From Gloeocapsa sp. PCC 73106 (lineage in GTDB: Bacteria > Cyanobacteriota > Cyanobacteriia > Cyanobacteriales > Gloeocapsaceae): a stretch of DNA of 64,000 bases. The stretch is taken from assembly GCF_000332035.1 (NCBI RefSeq), contig NZ_ALVY01000225.1, positions 1-64,000 of the forward strand, read 5' to 3'. The notes under the pieces are model-generated. The model was not told where the DNA came from and searched no databases. It saw only the letters and a program-made list of their open reading frames with translations. The position numbers were made by a program, and so were the translations under genes. This document shows, piece after piece, positions 19,001 to 26,182 of the stretch; position 1 is the first letter of the stretch, and every line of letters starts with the position of its first letter.

Positions 19001-19370
19001 ACTAGGAGCGAGTAACATTAGCTTGAATACCAAGGAATTAGAGCAGATTCTAGAAATCATTGTCAATCGTGCTCGAACCCACAACAGTGATTTACCACCA
19101 GAGGTGATCGAGACTCTAGAAGTAGAAATTCACGCTAGAATCACCGACTTGCTCAAAACCTGGACAGATAAAGCCGAAAGAGAACAGCGCTTACAATATG
19201 ACCCCAAGGAAACTGATGGTGCTTCTGGTTTACTATTGTCAGCCTTTAGCCGTGAAGCAGAAGATGCGCCCCTAGAACAACAAAAATTCAAAGCCCAGCG
19301 CAGTCTCAGAGATGTTGAACCCACCGTTACCCTTTGGATTAAAGATTTACCCGAAGAACTGGGATCCTAA
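16005..19370 (+). CDS. DrmA-like helicase of a DISARM-type defence system
   Basis: A 1121-residue superfamily 2 helicase. Walker A reads FFPTGGGKTEAYLG near residue 432, the DEAH box is DELH near residue 670 (LIIQDELHLISGPLG), motif III is ASTATVRRAEKQ near 702, and motif VI is QSTSRVGRDVKRPG near 921. A cysteine cluster lies between motifs I and II (CPWCG near 551, then CCNRSC), which probably binds zinc. This layout, with an N-terminal region of over 400 residues, fits the DISARM helicase DrmA. DISARM blocks incoming phage DNA; DrmA with DrmB is its core. The convergent gene at 19347-21215 looks like DrmB, and their 3' ends overlap by 24 bases. The usual DrmC, DrmE, DrmD and methylase genes are not adjacent. 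Another SF2 helicase role is possible, but the pairing supports the call. Confidence 0.78.
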   Translation: MTTSADVRLQLVEALQNDLVGPGPNDRQYAREKLTQSPSKWYLTGFLAPFGIHPDLKSDDTVSEQIDVQTSKVLGEDNFIPETTAVKKAPFPSSMGLSFLISETVTAMEAEISWGDYFQAELKDDDEGKESKIWERQPHSVNLRVPISSTNQSKEIDIPNSDGLRLIIANRPINSQSFPMGTRSVSIFLVNYRKRLGRGNQESSFAFQTHLSLECTEGFTPRSDPRGKNDSNDWDEAVASLQHRYDYEFAVGHNVSAIAQSQGKKCQKICTTWLPIAEVARVAPASFEDVELGMETIAAATDALSIQKMFNPLVITYEDWIVQQRQTPLEAQHQQVSDKLLDNATKACNRITEGLKLLEEPDVLEAFKIANKAIAIARRKQLSQEQNKPEQDFDPPQWRPFQLAFILLNLVSMAEPEHKDRQTVDLLFFPTGGGKTEAYLGLAAFTLVLRRLRYPGINSAGLSVLMRYTLRLLTLDQLERASRLICALELERMQNNRLGSWPFEIGLWVGSGTTPNKMGKKGDKDDHSALKKTQDYQKDTRNKPCPIPMEKCPWCGTKFTPNSFELFPNDHQPQNLRIHCCNRSCDFHSDRHESLPILTVDETIYRRLPCFIIATVDKFASLPWVGQTAALFGKVTYFREAEGFYGPAEPDKRGRLLTQPLPPPDLIIQDELHLISGPLGTMVGLYETAIDTLCNHPKIIASTATVRRAEKQIQALFNRSQVDIFPPPGPDRHDSFFAKTEPIDFTPGRLYLGVAAQGRSLKVIMLRVYLALLASAQKQWEQANAQGITPNPAEPYMTLLGYFNSLRELGGSRRIVEDEVTPQLSKYGDRKTRFGETASPYFSNRKIDDEPQELTSRVSTDKVAQTKNNLSQPFSFKKGKKEQGVDVVLATNMISVGLDIVRLGLMVVLGQPKSASEYIQSTSRVGRDVKRPGLVVTLLNIHRHRDRSHYERFQGWHNSFYRAVEATSVTPFSPRALDRGLAAVFVALARLHIPSMTEPLGASNISLNTKELEQILEIIVNRARTHNSDLPPEVIETLEVEIHARITDLLKTWTDKAEREQRLQYDPKETDGASGLLLSAFSREAEDAPLEQQKFKAQRSLRDVEPTVTLWIKDLPEELGS

Positions 19371-21215
19371 TTCTTCCACTGTATTTACTACTAGTGCGCG
19401 ATCTAAAAATTCATTACGATGTTCACAAGATGTTTCCCCTATTAATAAACAGCCGTGACAAGCTGAACCGTGGAGATATCTTTCTTCTTGCTCATTGCTA
19501 GGTTGATGTTGAGAACAAACCGGATCATTAGAGCAAAGTCGTCCCAATTCTAACGCTTTAGTCAGATGTTGTTCAATTTTTCTGCCTATTTCTACTAATC
19601 CACCTAAGGTGCCCTCTGAACCGGATGTACCCGTGTGGAGCAGAATACCATAGCCAGTTTCCATAGCATAAATCCTCTCTCTGATCGCTGTTGGTGCGTA
19701 CCCACATTCTAAAGAGACGGCTGTAATTAACAGATGAGAGAGAGAATGAAGCATGATATAGGGAATTCCCGGAAATTTAGCTTTTTCTCTGGGTATTTTA
19801 CGACTATCAAGCCAGCGATAATAGCCATTTTGCAATTCTTTACCACGTTCTTGCACTGATTTTCGTTTCAACCATGCTTCAATGGCACTTTTACGGAAGG
19901 AAATAAATACCCCTTCGCCTTTATTTTCGATCGCGGGTACCCATTCGGGTTCAAAATCGAGATCAGCACGTCTAACATTAATAGCAAGATCGTCGAATTC
20001 TCCTTCGGTGTCGAGTATAGTAGCTTCAAAACGAGTAAAACCCACTAAGGCGATCACTTCCCGAAGACGATGGACTAACACAAGGCGATCGATAAAGGGA
20101 TACCATGAGGAGTTACTATCGGTAAACAGTCGCGCTTGTGCATCAAAACTGTCATTCTCCCCGATTCCGGTAATTGTCCTGGTTTCGGAACAAGACAGCA
20201 AAGCTTCGATTTCTACCTGTTTAATACTTTTATCAGGGGTTTCTATGTCATTTTTACGGCGTTCAATTTCCGCCCATACTTTCTCTAAAGAAAACCTTTT
20301 TAAGTCTGCATATTTGGGCTTTTTGCGCAGGGTTGCTTCTAAATCTGAGATATCTTGCTCATACTCTAGATCATCATTGTAAAATCTGTCTAAGACTTTT
20401 CTGAGTTCTGTATCCGCATCTGGTAGGGAAATCACGCTAAGGGTTTGACTAAAATAAGCATTACTAGCGGAACGAATCAAAAGACGGTTATATTCTGGTT
20501 TGTCAGTGGGGATAATTTTACCATCTTCAGAGGAATGAACTTTACAGCAACGTTGTTTTCCTCGTTCTCCCAACCAAGGGCGATCGCCTTGACAAATACC
20601 TAAAACTTTTGAATCTTTTAATTTTGCCTGTGAGAGGGCACGACGCGCTTGACAAGCTTCACAGCGGACAAAAATTTCCTCAAAATCATTACCGGAACCC
20701 GCTTCATCTAGCCATAATTGTCCTCTACAGTTGCTTTTAAAGTCGCCATGTACAAAATAATTCCAATTGATATCGCTTAAATGTCCATTCACGCAACCTT
20801 GTACAAAGCGAACTGGAACTACATTGACTTTTTGCCCGTCAAATTTAGCACCTCCTTTTACTGCATTCGAAGTTAAAAAAGGACGCGTACGGTAGTCTTT
20901 TCCATTTGATTTGTGGGTTTTGTCAATTTGAGCGAGAAACCATCGTGGAAAAATAAAAACATCAACTCCTGAAAAAGAACCATCCAGATTGTTATTTTCC
21001 TGAGGAGGCGCATAAAACTTGATATTCTTTACTCCTAGTTTTTTACAAACTTTGTCACGGAGTCTATTTTCTGTAATGTACTGTTTTTCTCCTCGCCAAA
21101 AGCTTAAACCTGATATAACTACTGATTGATTTGGTAAATCTACCATTGCACCAGGTCCAAATGTACCCAGTAATTGGCTTTGTCTTAGTTCACAATTGGG
21201 TATTTTGCCTTTCAC
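19347..21215 (-). CDS. DrmB-like DUF1998 protein
   Basis: A 622-residue protein with the two halves expected of DrmB. The N-terminal part contains ELRQSQLLGTFGPGAMVDLP and FPRWFLAQ, and a Cys set near residues 141, 163, 185 and 188 (CVNGHLSD, then RCEACQARRAL). The C-terminal DUF1998 part has YIMLHSLSHLLITAVSLECGY and TGYGILLHTGTSGSEGTLGG, then a dense cysteine cluster (CSNDPVCSQH, then SACHGCLLIGETSCEHRN) that probably holds zinc. In DISARM, DrmB works with the DrmA helicase against unmodified DNA. Here it is encoded convergent to the DrmA-like gene instead of in one operon, so each gene has its own promoter. The frame is intact. I am confident of the DUF1998/DrmB relation, less so that the pair works as DISARM. 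Confidence 0.8.
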   Translation of the reverse strand: MKGKIPNCELRQSQLLGTFGPGAMVDLPNQSVVISGLSFWRGEKQYITENRLRDKVCKKLGVKNIKFYAPPQENNNLDGSFSGVDVFIFPRWFLAQIDKTHKSNGKDYRTRPFLTSNAVKGGAKFDGQKVNVVPVRFVQGCVNGHLSDINWNYFVHGDFKSNCRGQLWLDEAGSGNDFEEIFVRCEACQARRALSQAKLKDSKVLGICQGDRPWLGERGKQRCCKVHSSEDGKIIPTDKPEYNRLLIRSASNAYFSQTLSVISLPDADTELRKVLDRFYNDDLEYEQDISDLEATLRKKPKYADLKRFSLEKVWAEIERRKNDIETPDKSIKQVEIEALLSCSETRTITGIGENDSFDAQARLFTDSNSSWYPFIDRLVLVHRLREVIALVGFTRFEATILDTEGEFDDLAINVRRADLDFEPEWVPAIENKGEGVFISFRKSAIEAWLKRKSVQERGKELQNGYYRWLDSRKIPREKAKFPGIPYIMLHSLSHLLITAVSLECGYAPTAIRERIYAMETGYGILLHTGTSGSEGTLGGLVEIGRKIEQHLTKALELGRLCSNDPVCSQHQPSNEQEERYLHGSACHGCLLIGETSCEHRNEFLDRALVVNTVEELGSQFFG

Positions 21216-21223
21216 TTAACTTA

Positions 21224-22543
21224 TTAATTCCCTTTATTTTCTTCTTTTTTCGACTCTTCTTCTCCCGAAGTTTTTTCATTATCCTCACTAGATTCTATAA
21301 TTACTTCTTCTAGTGTTGTTAGTTTTTCAATCTCTTCAGTCAGAGATTCTGAACTTATTTCTGGAATTTCTTCATCAGTAGATTCTATAATTATTGCTTC
21401 TAGTGTTGTTAGTTTTTCAATCTCTTCAGTCAGAGATTCTGAACTTATGTCTGGAATTTCTTCAGGAGATTCTGAACTTATTTCTACTGTCGTTATTTTG
21501 ATAATTTCTTCAGAAGTAGATTCTATTATTACTTCTTCCATTGTTGTGATTTTCCTTGTTTCCCCAGAAGATTCTGTAATTATTTCTTCTACTGTGGTGA
21601 TTTTCTGAATCTCTTCATTAATCGATTCTGCACTAACTTCTTCTACTGTTGTTATTTTTGTAACTTCTTCATCAGTAGATTCTATTATTACTTCTTCTAT
21701 CGTTGTGATTTTCTGAGTTTCTATAGACAATTCTGAACTCATTTCTGGAGTTTCTATTATGAATGCTTGAGTATCAGAAGACGAGATTGATTCTACTTGT
21801 AGTTTTGTGGCTGGTGTCGTTGTCGACTCTAATTCTTCTTCGTCAATATCGGGAATAGAATCAAAGGAATCATCTACATTTTGACTGAGATTTTCTGCTT
21901 TTGGTTTACGGAAAATATTAGTTATACCTGCAAGTGTTTGACTAAAAATATTAGGCTTTTTGGCTTCGGCGATCGCTTGTACTTTTTCTGTCACAAGAAG
22001 AGGTTGTTCTACCGTATCTATTACAGGAAGAGGTTGTTCTACCGTATCTGTCACAGGAAGAGGTTGTTCTACCGTATCTGTCACAGGAAGAGGTTGTTCT
22101 ACTGTCTCTATTACAGGAAGAGAATCTGATATTGGTTCTACTGTGTCTGTTATGGTGACAGAAGGAGATGGTTCAGGGGTAGAGACTGGGGAAGAAGTTG
22201 GTTTAAGTTGTTTTTTGGTAAAGACCTTACTAAAGCGATCATCTATCCACTCCAATAAAGAGAAACTTTCTATTTCTGCGGCCAATTCTGGGTTGGCGAT
22301 CGCTCTTCTTAACTTAATGGTTTCCCAACTGTACCAAAGTAAGGATAGCACGACAGCTGCTTGTCCCAGCAAAATAGCTCCAGTGAATCTATCTGCGCAG
22401 ATCCATAACACCAGGGCATAAAATAGACCTACACCACTCCTGAGAAAATCATCTGGACGGTGGATTTCCGGTTTGAAAAAAGCAGCCAGGTAAAATGTTA
22501 GACTACTAACTCCCACTGCGATCGCTAGGATATATGGCAGCAT
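21224..22543 (-). CDS. Ycf66-family membrane protein with long repeat tail
   Basis: The first 90 residues are a Ycf66-type membrane domain: hydrophobic MLPYILAIAVGVSSLTFYLA, the charged FFKPEIHRPDDFLRSGVGLFY, then a further hydrophobic helix. Ycf66 is found in cyanobacteria and plastids; its function is unknown. The remaining 350 residues are low-complexity: four or more units of TVEQPLPVTD, then a long acidic Ser/Thr/Glu-rich series of units like EEVIIESTDEEI and KITTVEE. Both series are also direct repeats at DNA level. The tail is far longer than the membrane domain needs and is probably disordered. The stop is eight bases from the DrmB-like start on the same strand, so some co-transcription is possible. 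Confidence 0.85.
   Translation of the reverse strand: MLPYILAIAVGVSSLTFYLAAFFKPEIHRPDDFLRSGVGLFYALVLWICADRFTGAILLGQAAVVLSLLWYSWETIKLRRAIANPELAAEIESFSLLEWIDDRFSKVFTKKQLKPTSSPVSTPEPSPSVTITDTVEPISDSLPVIETVEQPLPVTDTVEQPLPVTDTVEQPLPVIDTVEQPLLVTEKVQAIAEAKKPNIFSQTLAGITNIFRKPKAENLSQNVDDSFDSIPDIDEEELESTTTPATKLQVESISSSDTQAFIIETPEMSSELSIETQKITTIEEVIIESTDEEVTKITTVEEVSAESINEEIQKITTVEEIITESSGETRKITTMEEVIIESTSEEIIKITTVEISSESPEEIPDISSESLTEEIEKLTTLEAIIIESTDEEIPEISSESLTEEIEKLTTLEEVIIESSEDNEKTSGEEESKKEENKGN
21291..21470. repeat. Two 90-base direct repeats in the Ycf66 tail
   Basis: Units 21291-21380 and 21381-21470 each begin with GATTCTATAATTA and are nearly identical over 90 bases. They encode the acidic EEIEKLTTLE-type units. 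Shorter and more diverged copies continue to about 21720. The period keeps the reading frame, so copy number can change without breaking the protein. Confidence 0.85.
21989..22108. repeat. Four 30-base tandem repeats in the Ycf66 tail
   Basis: Four units of 30 bases at 21989, 22019, 22049 and 22079 share AGAAGAGGTTGTTCTAC and encode the ten-residue unit TVEQPLPVTD. A degraded fifth unit follows to about 22135. There are no spacers, so this is a coding minisatellite and not a CRISPR array. Confidence 0.9.
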
Positions 22544-22595
22544 ATATTAATCACTCCTTCCCTAATTCATTTTCTATTGTGACATATTCCCACCC

Positions 22596-23030
22596 ATGGC
22601 TAAAAAAGTAACAACTATCGGTTGGCGAGAAGTTATTTCCTTGCCGCAACTTGAGATTCCCCGTATTAAAGCCAAAATTGACACAGGCGCGCGATCATCA
22701 GCACTTCATGCGTTTCATATCCATAAATTTGAGCAAAATGGGCTAGAAATGGTTAGTTTTGAGGTCCATCCTCACCAAAGAGACACCCATCTAACAATCA
22801 ATACAACTGCGGAATTATTAGGATATAAAGAAGTTAAAAATTCAGGAGGACAGGTTCAAAACAGACCGGTGATTCAAACCACAATAGAATTGAATGGGCA
22901 AAAGTGGAAAATTGAACTAACTTTGACCAATCGTGATTTAATGGGATTTCGTATGCTCTTAGGTCGTCAAGCGGTACGGGGAAGGTTTCTAGTAAATCCA
23001 GGACGATCTTTTCTGTTAAGTAAATCTTAA
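22596..23030 (+). CDS. Retropepsin-like aspartic protease (RimB/COG4067 type)
   Basis: A 144-residue protein with the aspartic-protease signature [15 protein letters not shown] (catalytic Asp near residue 29) and the closing [18 protein letters not shown] typical of the family often named ATP-dependent zinc protease. In gamma-proteobacteria the same family, called RimB, acts with RimK and removes glutamate residues that RimK adds. Here the gene is followed after 14 bases by a RimK-like ligase, the same pairing. It is probably cytosolic, since no signal peptide is seen. The function is inferred from the pair. Confidence 0.85.
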   Translation: MAKKVTTIGWREVISLPQLEIPRIKAKIDTGARSSALHAFHIHKFEQNGLEMVSFEVHPHQRDTHLTINTTAELLGYKEVKNSGGQVQNRPVIQTTIELNGQKWKIELTLTNRDLMGFRMLLGRQAVRGRFLVNPGRSFLLSKS

Positions 23031-23044
23031 AATTAAGTAAAATA

Positions 23045-23950
23045 ATGAAAATCGCTATTTTGTCACAAGACTCTAGTTTGTATTCAACTCGACGCTTGCG
23101 AGAGGCAGGAGAAGCCCAAGGTCACGAAATGCAGATAATTAACTATTTGCGTTGTTATATGAATATTACTGCTCATAAACCGGCGATTATCTACCGCGGT
23201 AAAACATTAGAAGATTTTGAAGCGGTGATTCCGCGTATCGGTGCTTCTCGCACTTTTTACGGCACTGCTGTTGTCAGACAATTTGAAGTAATGGGAGTTT
23301 TTAGCGCTAACGACTCTCAAGCGATTTCTCGTTCTCGTGATAAACTGCGCTGTCTGCAGATTTTAGCACGTAAGGGCATTGGTTTACCCGTTACAGGTTG
23401 TGCCCACGCTACAGAAGACATTGATGGTTTAATCGAAAACGTAGGAGGGGCGCCTTTGGTAATCAAGTTATTAGAGGGAACCCAAGGAATTGGTGTGGTT
23501 TTAGCAGAAACGCATCAAGCGGCTAAATCGGTAATTGAAGCGTTTAGGGGTTTAGACGCCAATATCCTGGTTCAAGAGTATATTAAGGAAGCAGAGGGTG
23601 CGGATATTCGCTGTTTCGTCATAGGGGATAAAGTAGTAGCCTCAATGAAGCGTCAAGGGGCTGAGGGAGAATTTCGTTCTAATCTCCATAGAGGTGGGAA
23701 AGCAGAAAAGATCAGATTGACACCAGAGGAAAGGAGTACAGCAGTTCGCGCTGTTAAAGCGATGGGTTTGAGAGTAGCTGGGGTTGATTTATTGCGTTCC
23801 AATCATGGAGCGTTAGTGCTAGAAATCAATTCTTCTCCAGGATTAGAAGGCATTGAAAACACCACCAGCATAGACGTAGCGGGTAAAATTATTGATTTTG
23901 TCGCCAAAAGCGCAATACAAGTAAAAACTCGCAATGACACACAGTACTAA
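23045..23950 (+). CDS. rimK: ATP-grasp ligase, RimK type
   Basis: ATP-grasp enzyme of 301 residues that joins an amino acid, typically glutamate, to a protein C-terminus; E. coli RimK modifies ribosomal protein S6. Visible features are the N-terminal [18 protein letters not shown], the ATP-binding [46 protein letters not shown], and the metal-binding [13 protein letters not shown] near residue 265. The length matches RimK. It directly follows the aspartic-protease gene, and the two form a likely add/remove pair. The target protein in this organism is unknown. The name is by family; an alternative substrate is possible. Confidence 0.88.
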   Translation: MKIAILSQDSSLYSTRRLREAGEAQGHEMQIINYLRCYMNITAHKPAIIYRGKTLEDFEAVIPRIGASRTFYGTAVVRQFEVMGVFSANDSQAISRSRDKLRCLQILARKGIGLPVTGCAHATEDIDGLIENVGGAPLVIKLLEGTQGIGVVLAETHQAAKSVIEAFRGLDANILVQEYIKEAEGADIRCFVIGDKVVASMKRQGAEGEFRSNLHRGGKAEKIRLTPEERSTAVRAVKAMGLRVAGVDLLRSNHGALVLEINSSPGLEGIENTTSIDVAGKIIDFVAKSAIQVKTRNDTQY

Positions 23951-23957
23951 GACCGGG

Positions 23958-24053
23958 CTATTTTTTTTCCATCTCTGAAATTCCTTGGAAAAGCATCCAT
24001 AGTCCACCGATAACGATCAGTATCGCCAAAATACCTAAAATTCCATCCACCAT
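23958..24053 (-). CDS. Small single-pass membrane protein, too short for usual calling
   Basis: A 31-residue ORF, MVDGILGILAILIVIGGLW plus MLFQGISEMEKK, with one clear hydrophobic helix and a short charged tail. GGAAG lies 11 bases upstream of the ATG. It is convergent with rimK and ends seven bases after the rimK stop. It does not match PetM, PetN, PsbM or other small photosynthetic proteins I know. The helix and lack of other coding in this gap make it plausible; confidence stays moderate because of the length. Confidence 0.4.
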   Translation of the reverse strand: MVDGILGILAILIVIGGLWMLFQGISEMEKK

Positions 24054-24077
24054 TTTTATTAGTCTTCCAATTGAATC

Positions 24078-24221
24078 ATGAGTAATAGTTTAACTCAATG
24101 GCAGTGTTTACTCAAAAATTTGGAAGAATGGCGTGGTTCATTCACGAGTATATCTGCTGAAGGCGAGATAATCAATAATACTTCAGCAGTAGCATTCCTG
24201 GAAGGGCGTGAACATAATTAG
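24078..24221 (+). pseudogene. N-terminal shard of a DUF3598 gene
   Basis: The frame encodes LTQWQCLLKNLEEWRGSFT and then AEGEIINNTSAVAFLEGRE, clearly a copy of the first 45 residues of the intact DUF3598 gene at 24534, and stops after 47 residues. Similarity seems to continue past the stop for a few codons before fading. It is a leftover of a tandem duplicate. Between the shard and the intact copy lie HIP1 octamers and an IS200/IS605 remnant, and no other gene in 24222-24411. Confidence 0.8.
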
Positions 24222-24395
24222 GTAGTATATCTATCAGAAATATCTCAACAGAAGTCCATGGTTCTGTTGTTAGAATGTAGGCTATCTGTAAAAAAGATGA
24301 GAATAGCGATCGCACAACTGAGCGTTTTTTCCCTGAGTCTCATGAATAATTTAGGCTAAGTAACTGGTAAAATAAACTTATCCAGAAAATTGGGT

Positions 24396-24501
24396 TTAAA
24401 ACCCCGTCCTTCTAGAACGGCTTTGTTTGCTGTTGAATGTACTTTTTCAGAATCTCTAAAGGAGCGCCACCTAAAGAGGAGTAGCAATTGATTTTGTACA
24501 T
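24396..24501 (-). mobile_element. IS200/IS605 remnant: TnpA C-terminus and right end
   Basis: On the minus strand from 24501 to 24412 the frame reads YSSLGGAPLEILKKYIQQQ and TKPF before a stop. This is the C-terminal helix of an IS200-type Y1 transposase (TnpA), the part that normally carries the catalytic Tyr. It is followed by CCGTTCTAGAAGGACGG and GGTTTTAAACCC, the small hairpin and end sequence typical of IS605-group right ends. The N-terminal three quarters of the transposase are gone, so the element is dead. Confidence 0.75.
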
Positions 24502-24533
24502 TTGTTTTGTCAAGATTCTAATTATCTAATTTT

Positions 24534-25358
24534 ATGTCAACTCAATGGCAATATTTCCTCAAAAATTTAGGTCAATGGCATGGTTCATTCACGCGTATGT
24601 CTACTGAAGGCGAGATCATCAATGATACTCCAACCGTAGTATTATTAGAAGGGCGTGAAAATAATCAGGCAGTACATCAAGTAGTGCGATATTTACCACC
24701 AAATGAAACCCCCAGAGAAACCGTAGTAAATTATACTTCTTTGAGCCGAAGTATCGTATTTTTTCCAGATGGGGCTTTTTCTCAAGGGTCAATGTTTTGG
24801 TCTTTGTGGAGTCAGAGTGGGGCGGAATTTGGACTAATTAAAGGCGATCGCCGTCTACGGATGGTGCAATTATTTAATCAAGGGGAAAAATTAGACTTTC
24901 TGACGCTAATTCGGGAAAAACTCCCCCAGAGTAACACTCCTGAGAGACCTCAGTTGACTGTAGAGCAATTACTAGGCACTTGGCAAGGAGAAAATATGAC
25001 GATTTATCCTGATTTTAGTTCAAGTCAAAGCCAAACTAGTGAGTTAAATTTAGTTTACCAGGGCGATCGCTTAACCCAGAGACTCAACTTTGGTCAAAAC
25101 TCGATAACTTCCACAGCTACTGTAAACGGTCATCAGATAGATTTTAGCGATAGTCCCGTTCCCGTTAGAGTATTACTATTACCCGATGGTGCTTCTGCTA
25201 CTTTTCCCTTAGCGATTCAACAAGAGCGACCTTTTTTCCTAGAAATGGGTTGGTTGATTGAACCCTCTTTACGACAGCGTTTAATTCGTAGTTACAACTC
25301 AAAAGGAGAATGGGAAAGTACAACTCTGGTAACCGAGAAGAAGATATCTGTTAGGTGA
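24534..25358 (+). CDS. DUF3598 family protein
   Basis: A 274-residue protein starting MSTQWQYFLKNLGQWHGSFT, the usual opening of the cyanobacterial DUF3598 family, thought to have a lipocalin-like barrel fold and of unknown function. Two similar halves are seen (residues 1-130 and 145-274), the second opening with LLGTWQGENMTIYPD. No signal peptide or membrane segment. The frame is intact. Two degraded pieces of a second copy flank it, at 24078 and 26116, so the locus once held a duplicate. Confidence 0.8.
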   Translation: MSTQWQYFLKNLGQWHGSFTRMSTEGEIINDTPTVVLLEGRENNQAVHQVVRYLPPNETPRETVVNYTSLSRSIVFFPDGAFSQGSMFWSLWSQSGAEFGLIKGDRRLRMVQLFNQGEKLDFLTLIREKLPQSNTPERPQLTVEQLLGTWQGENMTIYPDFSSSQSQTSELNLVYQGDRLTQRLNFGQNSITSTATVNGHQIDFSDSPVPVRVLLLPDGASATFPLAIQQERPFFLEMGWLIEPSLRQRLIRSYNSKGEWESTTLVTEKKISVR

Positions 25359-25495
25359 TAGGTGCTAGGTTTTAGGTTAAACTCCTTTCCCCCTTCCCCT
25401 TTCCCCTTTACCCTTTCCCATGAAAACCCCTTTCCTCTTTAAAAGAAAAGTGGTGCTATAATAACTAAAAACTAGGATCTTATTTTTTTCTAACT

Positions 25496-25594
25496 ATGGC
25501 TAATAAATCGAAGTCTAGTTATCCAAACTCAAAGAAGCCTAAGAAAAAATCTCCAAATAATTTACGCTACAAAAAAATCAAAACGATTCTATAA
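25496..25594 (+). CDS. Small basic ORF of unknown function
   Basis: A 32-residue ORF (MANKSKSSYPNSKKPKKKSP, then NNLRYKKIKTIL) that is very rich in Lys. A TATAAT hexamer lies 39 bases upstream, at 25457-25462. Its 3' end overlaps the end of the truncated PIN-toxin frame on the other strand, so it may lie on the sequence that replaced the rest of the toxin gene. I do not recognise it. Before it, 25359-25495 is low-complexity, rich in C and T runs. Confidence 0.35.
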   Translation: MANKSKSSYPNSKKPKKKSPNNLRYKKIKTIL

Positions 25595-25673
25595 TAAATT
25601 TAATTATCAATTCGGGATTTTTGCCTGATATAGCAGCCGAAATCAAAATATTAGTATCAATTATAACCTTCAT
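25578..25673 (-). pseudogene. Truncated PIN-domain toxin
   Basis: The frame begins MKVIIDTNILISAAISGKNP, the exact opening of PIN-family toxins: Asp6 is the first metal-binding acid and Asn8 the conserved partner. It stops after 31 codons, whereas PIN toxins have about 130-140 residues, so the RNase is lost. Its ATG overlaps the antitoxin stop by four bases (ATGA), the classic toxin-antitoxin arrangement. What follows the break on this strand does not continue the PIN fold. Confidence 0.8.
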
Positions 25674-26038
25674 TCACCTCTTCGATAAGCTTCAATTTCG
25701 GCTAAAATTTCTATCTCTGTAATATTTTGAACTCCCCGAATAGCTTGAGTTGCTGCACATAACTTGCTAAATTCTTCAGCTAATATTTGTCTTTCTGGAG
25801 CAACCGGTTTATTTTCCTCTTTGTTTCCTTTAAGTATCGCCAGTTTTTCTTGTAATTTTTTTTGTGCTAATTCTCTACCTTGTCTGATAGATTTTTGTTC
25901 AAGTTCTTCTTGCGCTAACAAGAAAAAAGCCTTATTAATAACCTCATTGACATCAGCATATTTGCCTGTTGCTAACTGTTTATTAAGAAATTCTTCTTGT
26001 TGAGTTGTTAAAGTAATATTTATTAACTTACCTCTCAC
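25670..26038 (-). CDS. ParD/CopG-like antitoxin, now orphaned
   Basis: A 122-residue protein whose first 50 residues (INITLTTQQEEFLNKQLATG, then YADVNEVINKAFFLL) resemble ParD-type ribbon-helix-helix antitoxins, followed by a long charged helix that would wrap the toxin. It starts at GTG 26038. It is directly coupled to a PIN toxin frame that is truncated after 31 codons, so the antitoxin has no working partner here. It could still repress its own promoter or neutralise a related toxin elsewhere. Family call by pattern; a Phd-type or unrelated antitoxin is less likely. Confidence 0.65.
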   Translation of the reverse strand: MRGKLINITLTTQQEEFLNKQLATGKYADVNEVINKAFFLLAQEELEQKSIRQGRELAQKKLQEKLAILKGNKEENKPVAPERQILAEEFSKLCAATQAIRGVQNITEIEILAEIEAYRRGE

Positions 26039-26115
26039 AACAGTTTAATAATTGTCATATTTATATCCCAGTTTATTCTAGCCCATATTCTAGCTAAAGT
26101 CCCGTTAGTTGACGA

Positions 26116-26173
26116 GGGCGATCGCTAAACCTAGAGACTGAACTTTGCTCAAAACTCGATAACTTCTACTGCT
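26116..26173 (+). repeat. Second shard of the DUF3598 gene
   Basis: These 58 bases match 25061-25118 inside the intact DUF3598 gene at 52 of 58 positions by hand alignment, including the HIP1 octamer and AAAACTCGATAACTT. The match stops abruptly on both sides. It is a non-coding fossil of a duplicate gene, now downstream of the antitoxin locus. Confidence 0.8.
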
Positions 26174-26182
26174 CTAATTGCT

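Noticed and set aside
21989-22135. Array of 30-base direct repeats, possible CRISPR
   Set aside because: Units are head to tail without spacers, the period is a multiple of three, and they code for a regular peptide repeat in the Ycf66 protein.
21881-22421. Plus-strand ORFs rich in repeated RLFYRIC- or CSTVSVT-like units
   Set aside because: They are the antisense of the repeat tail of the minus-strand Ycf66 gene and have no start signals.
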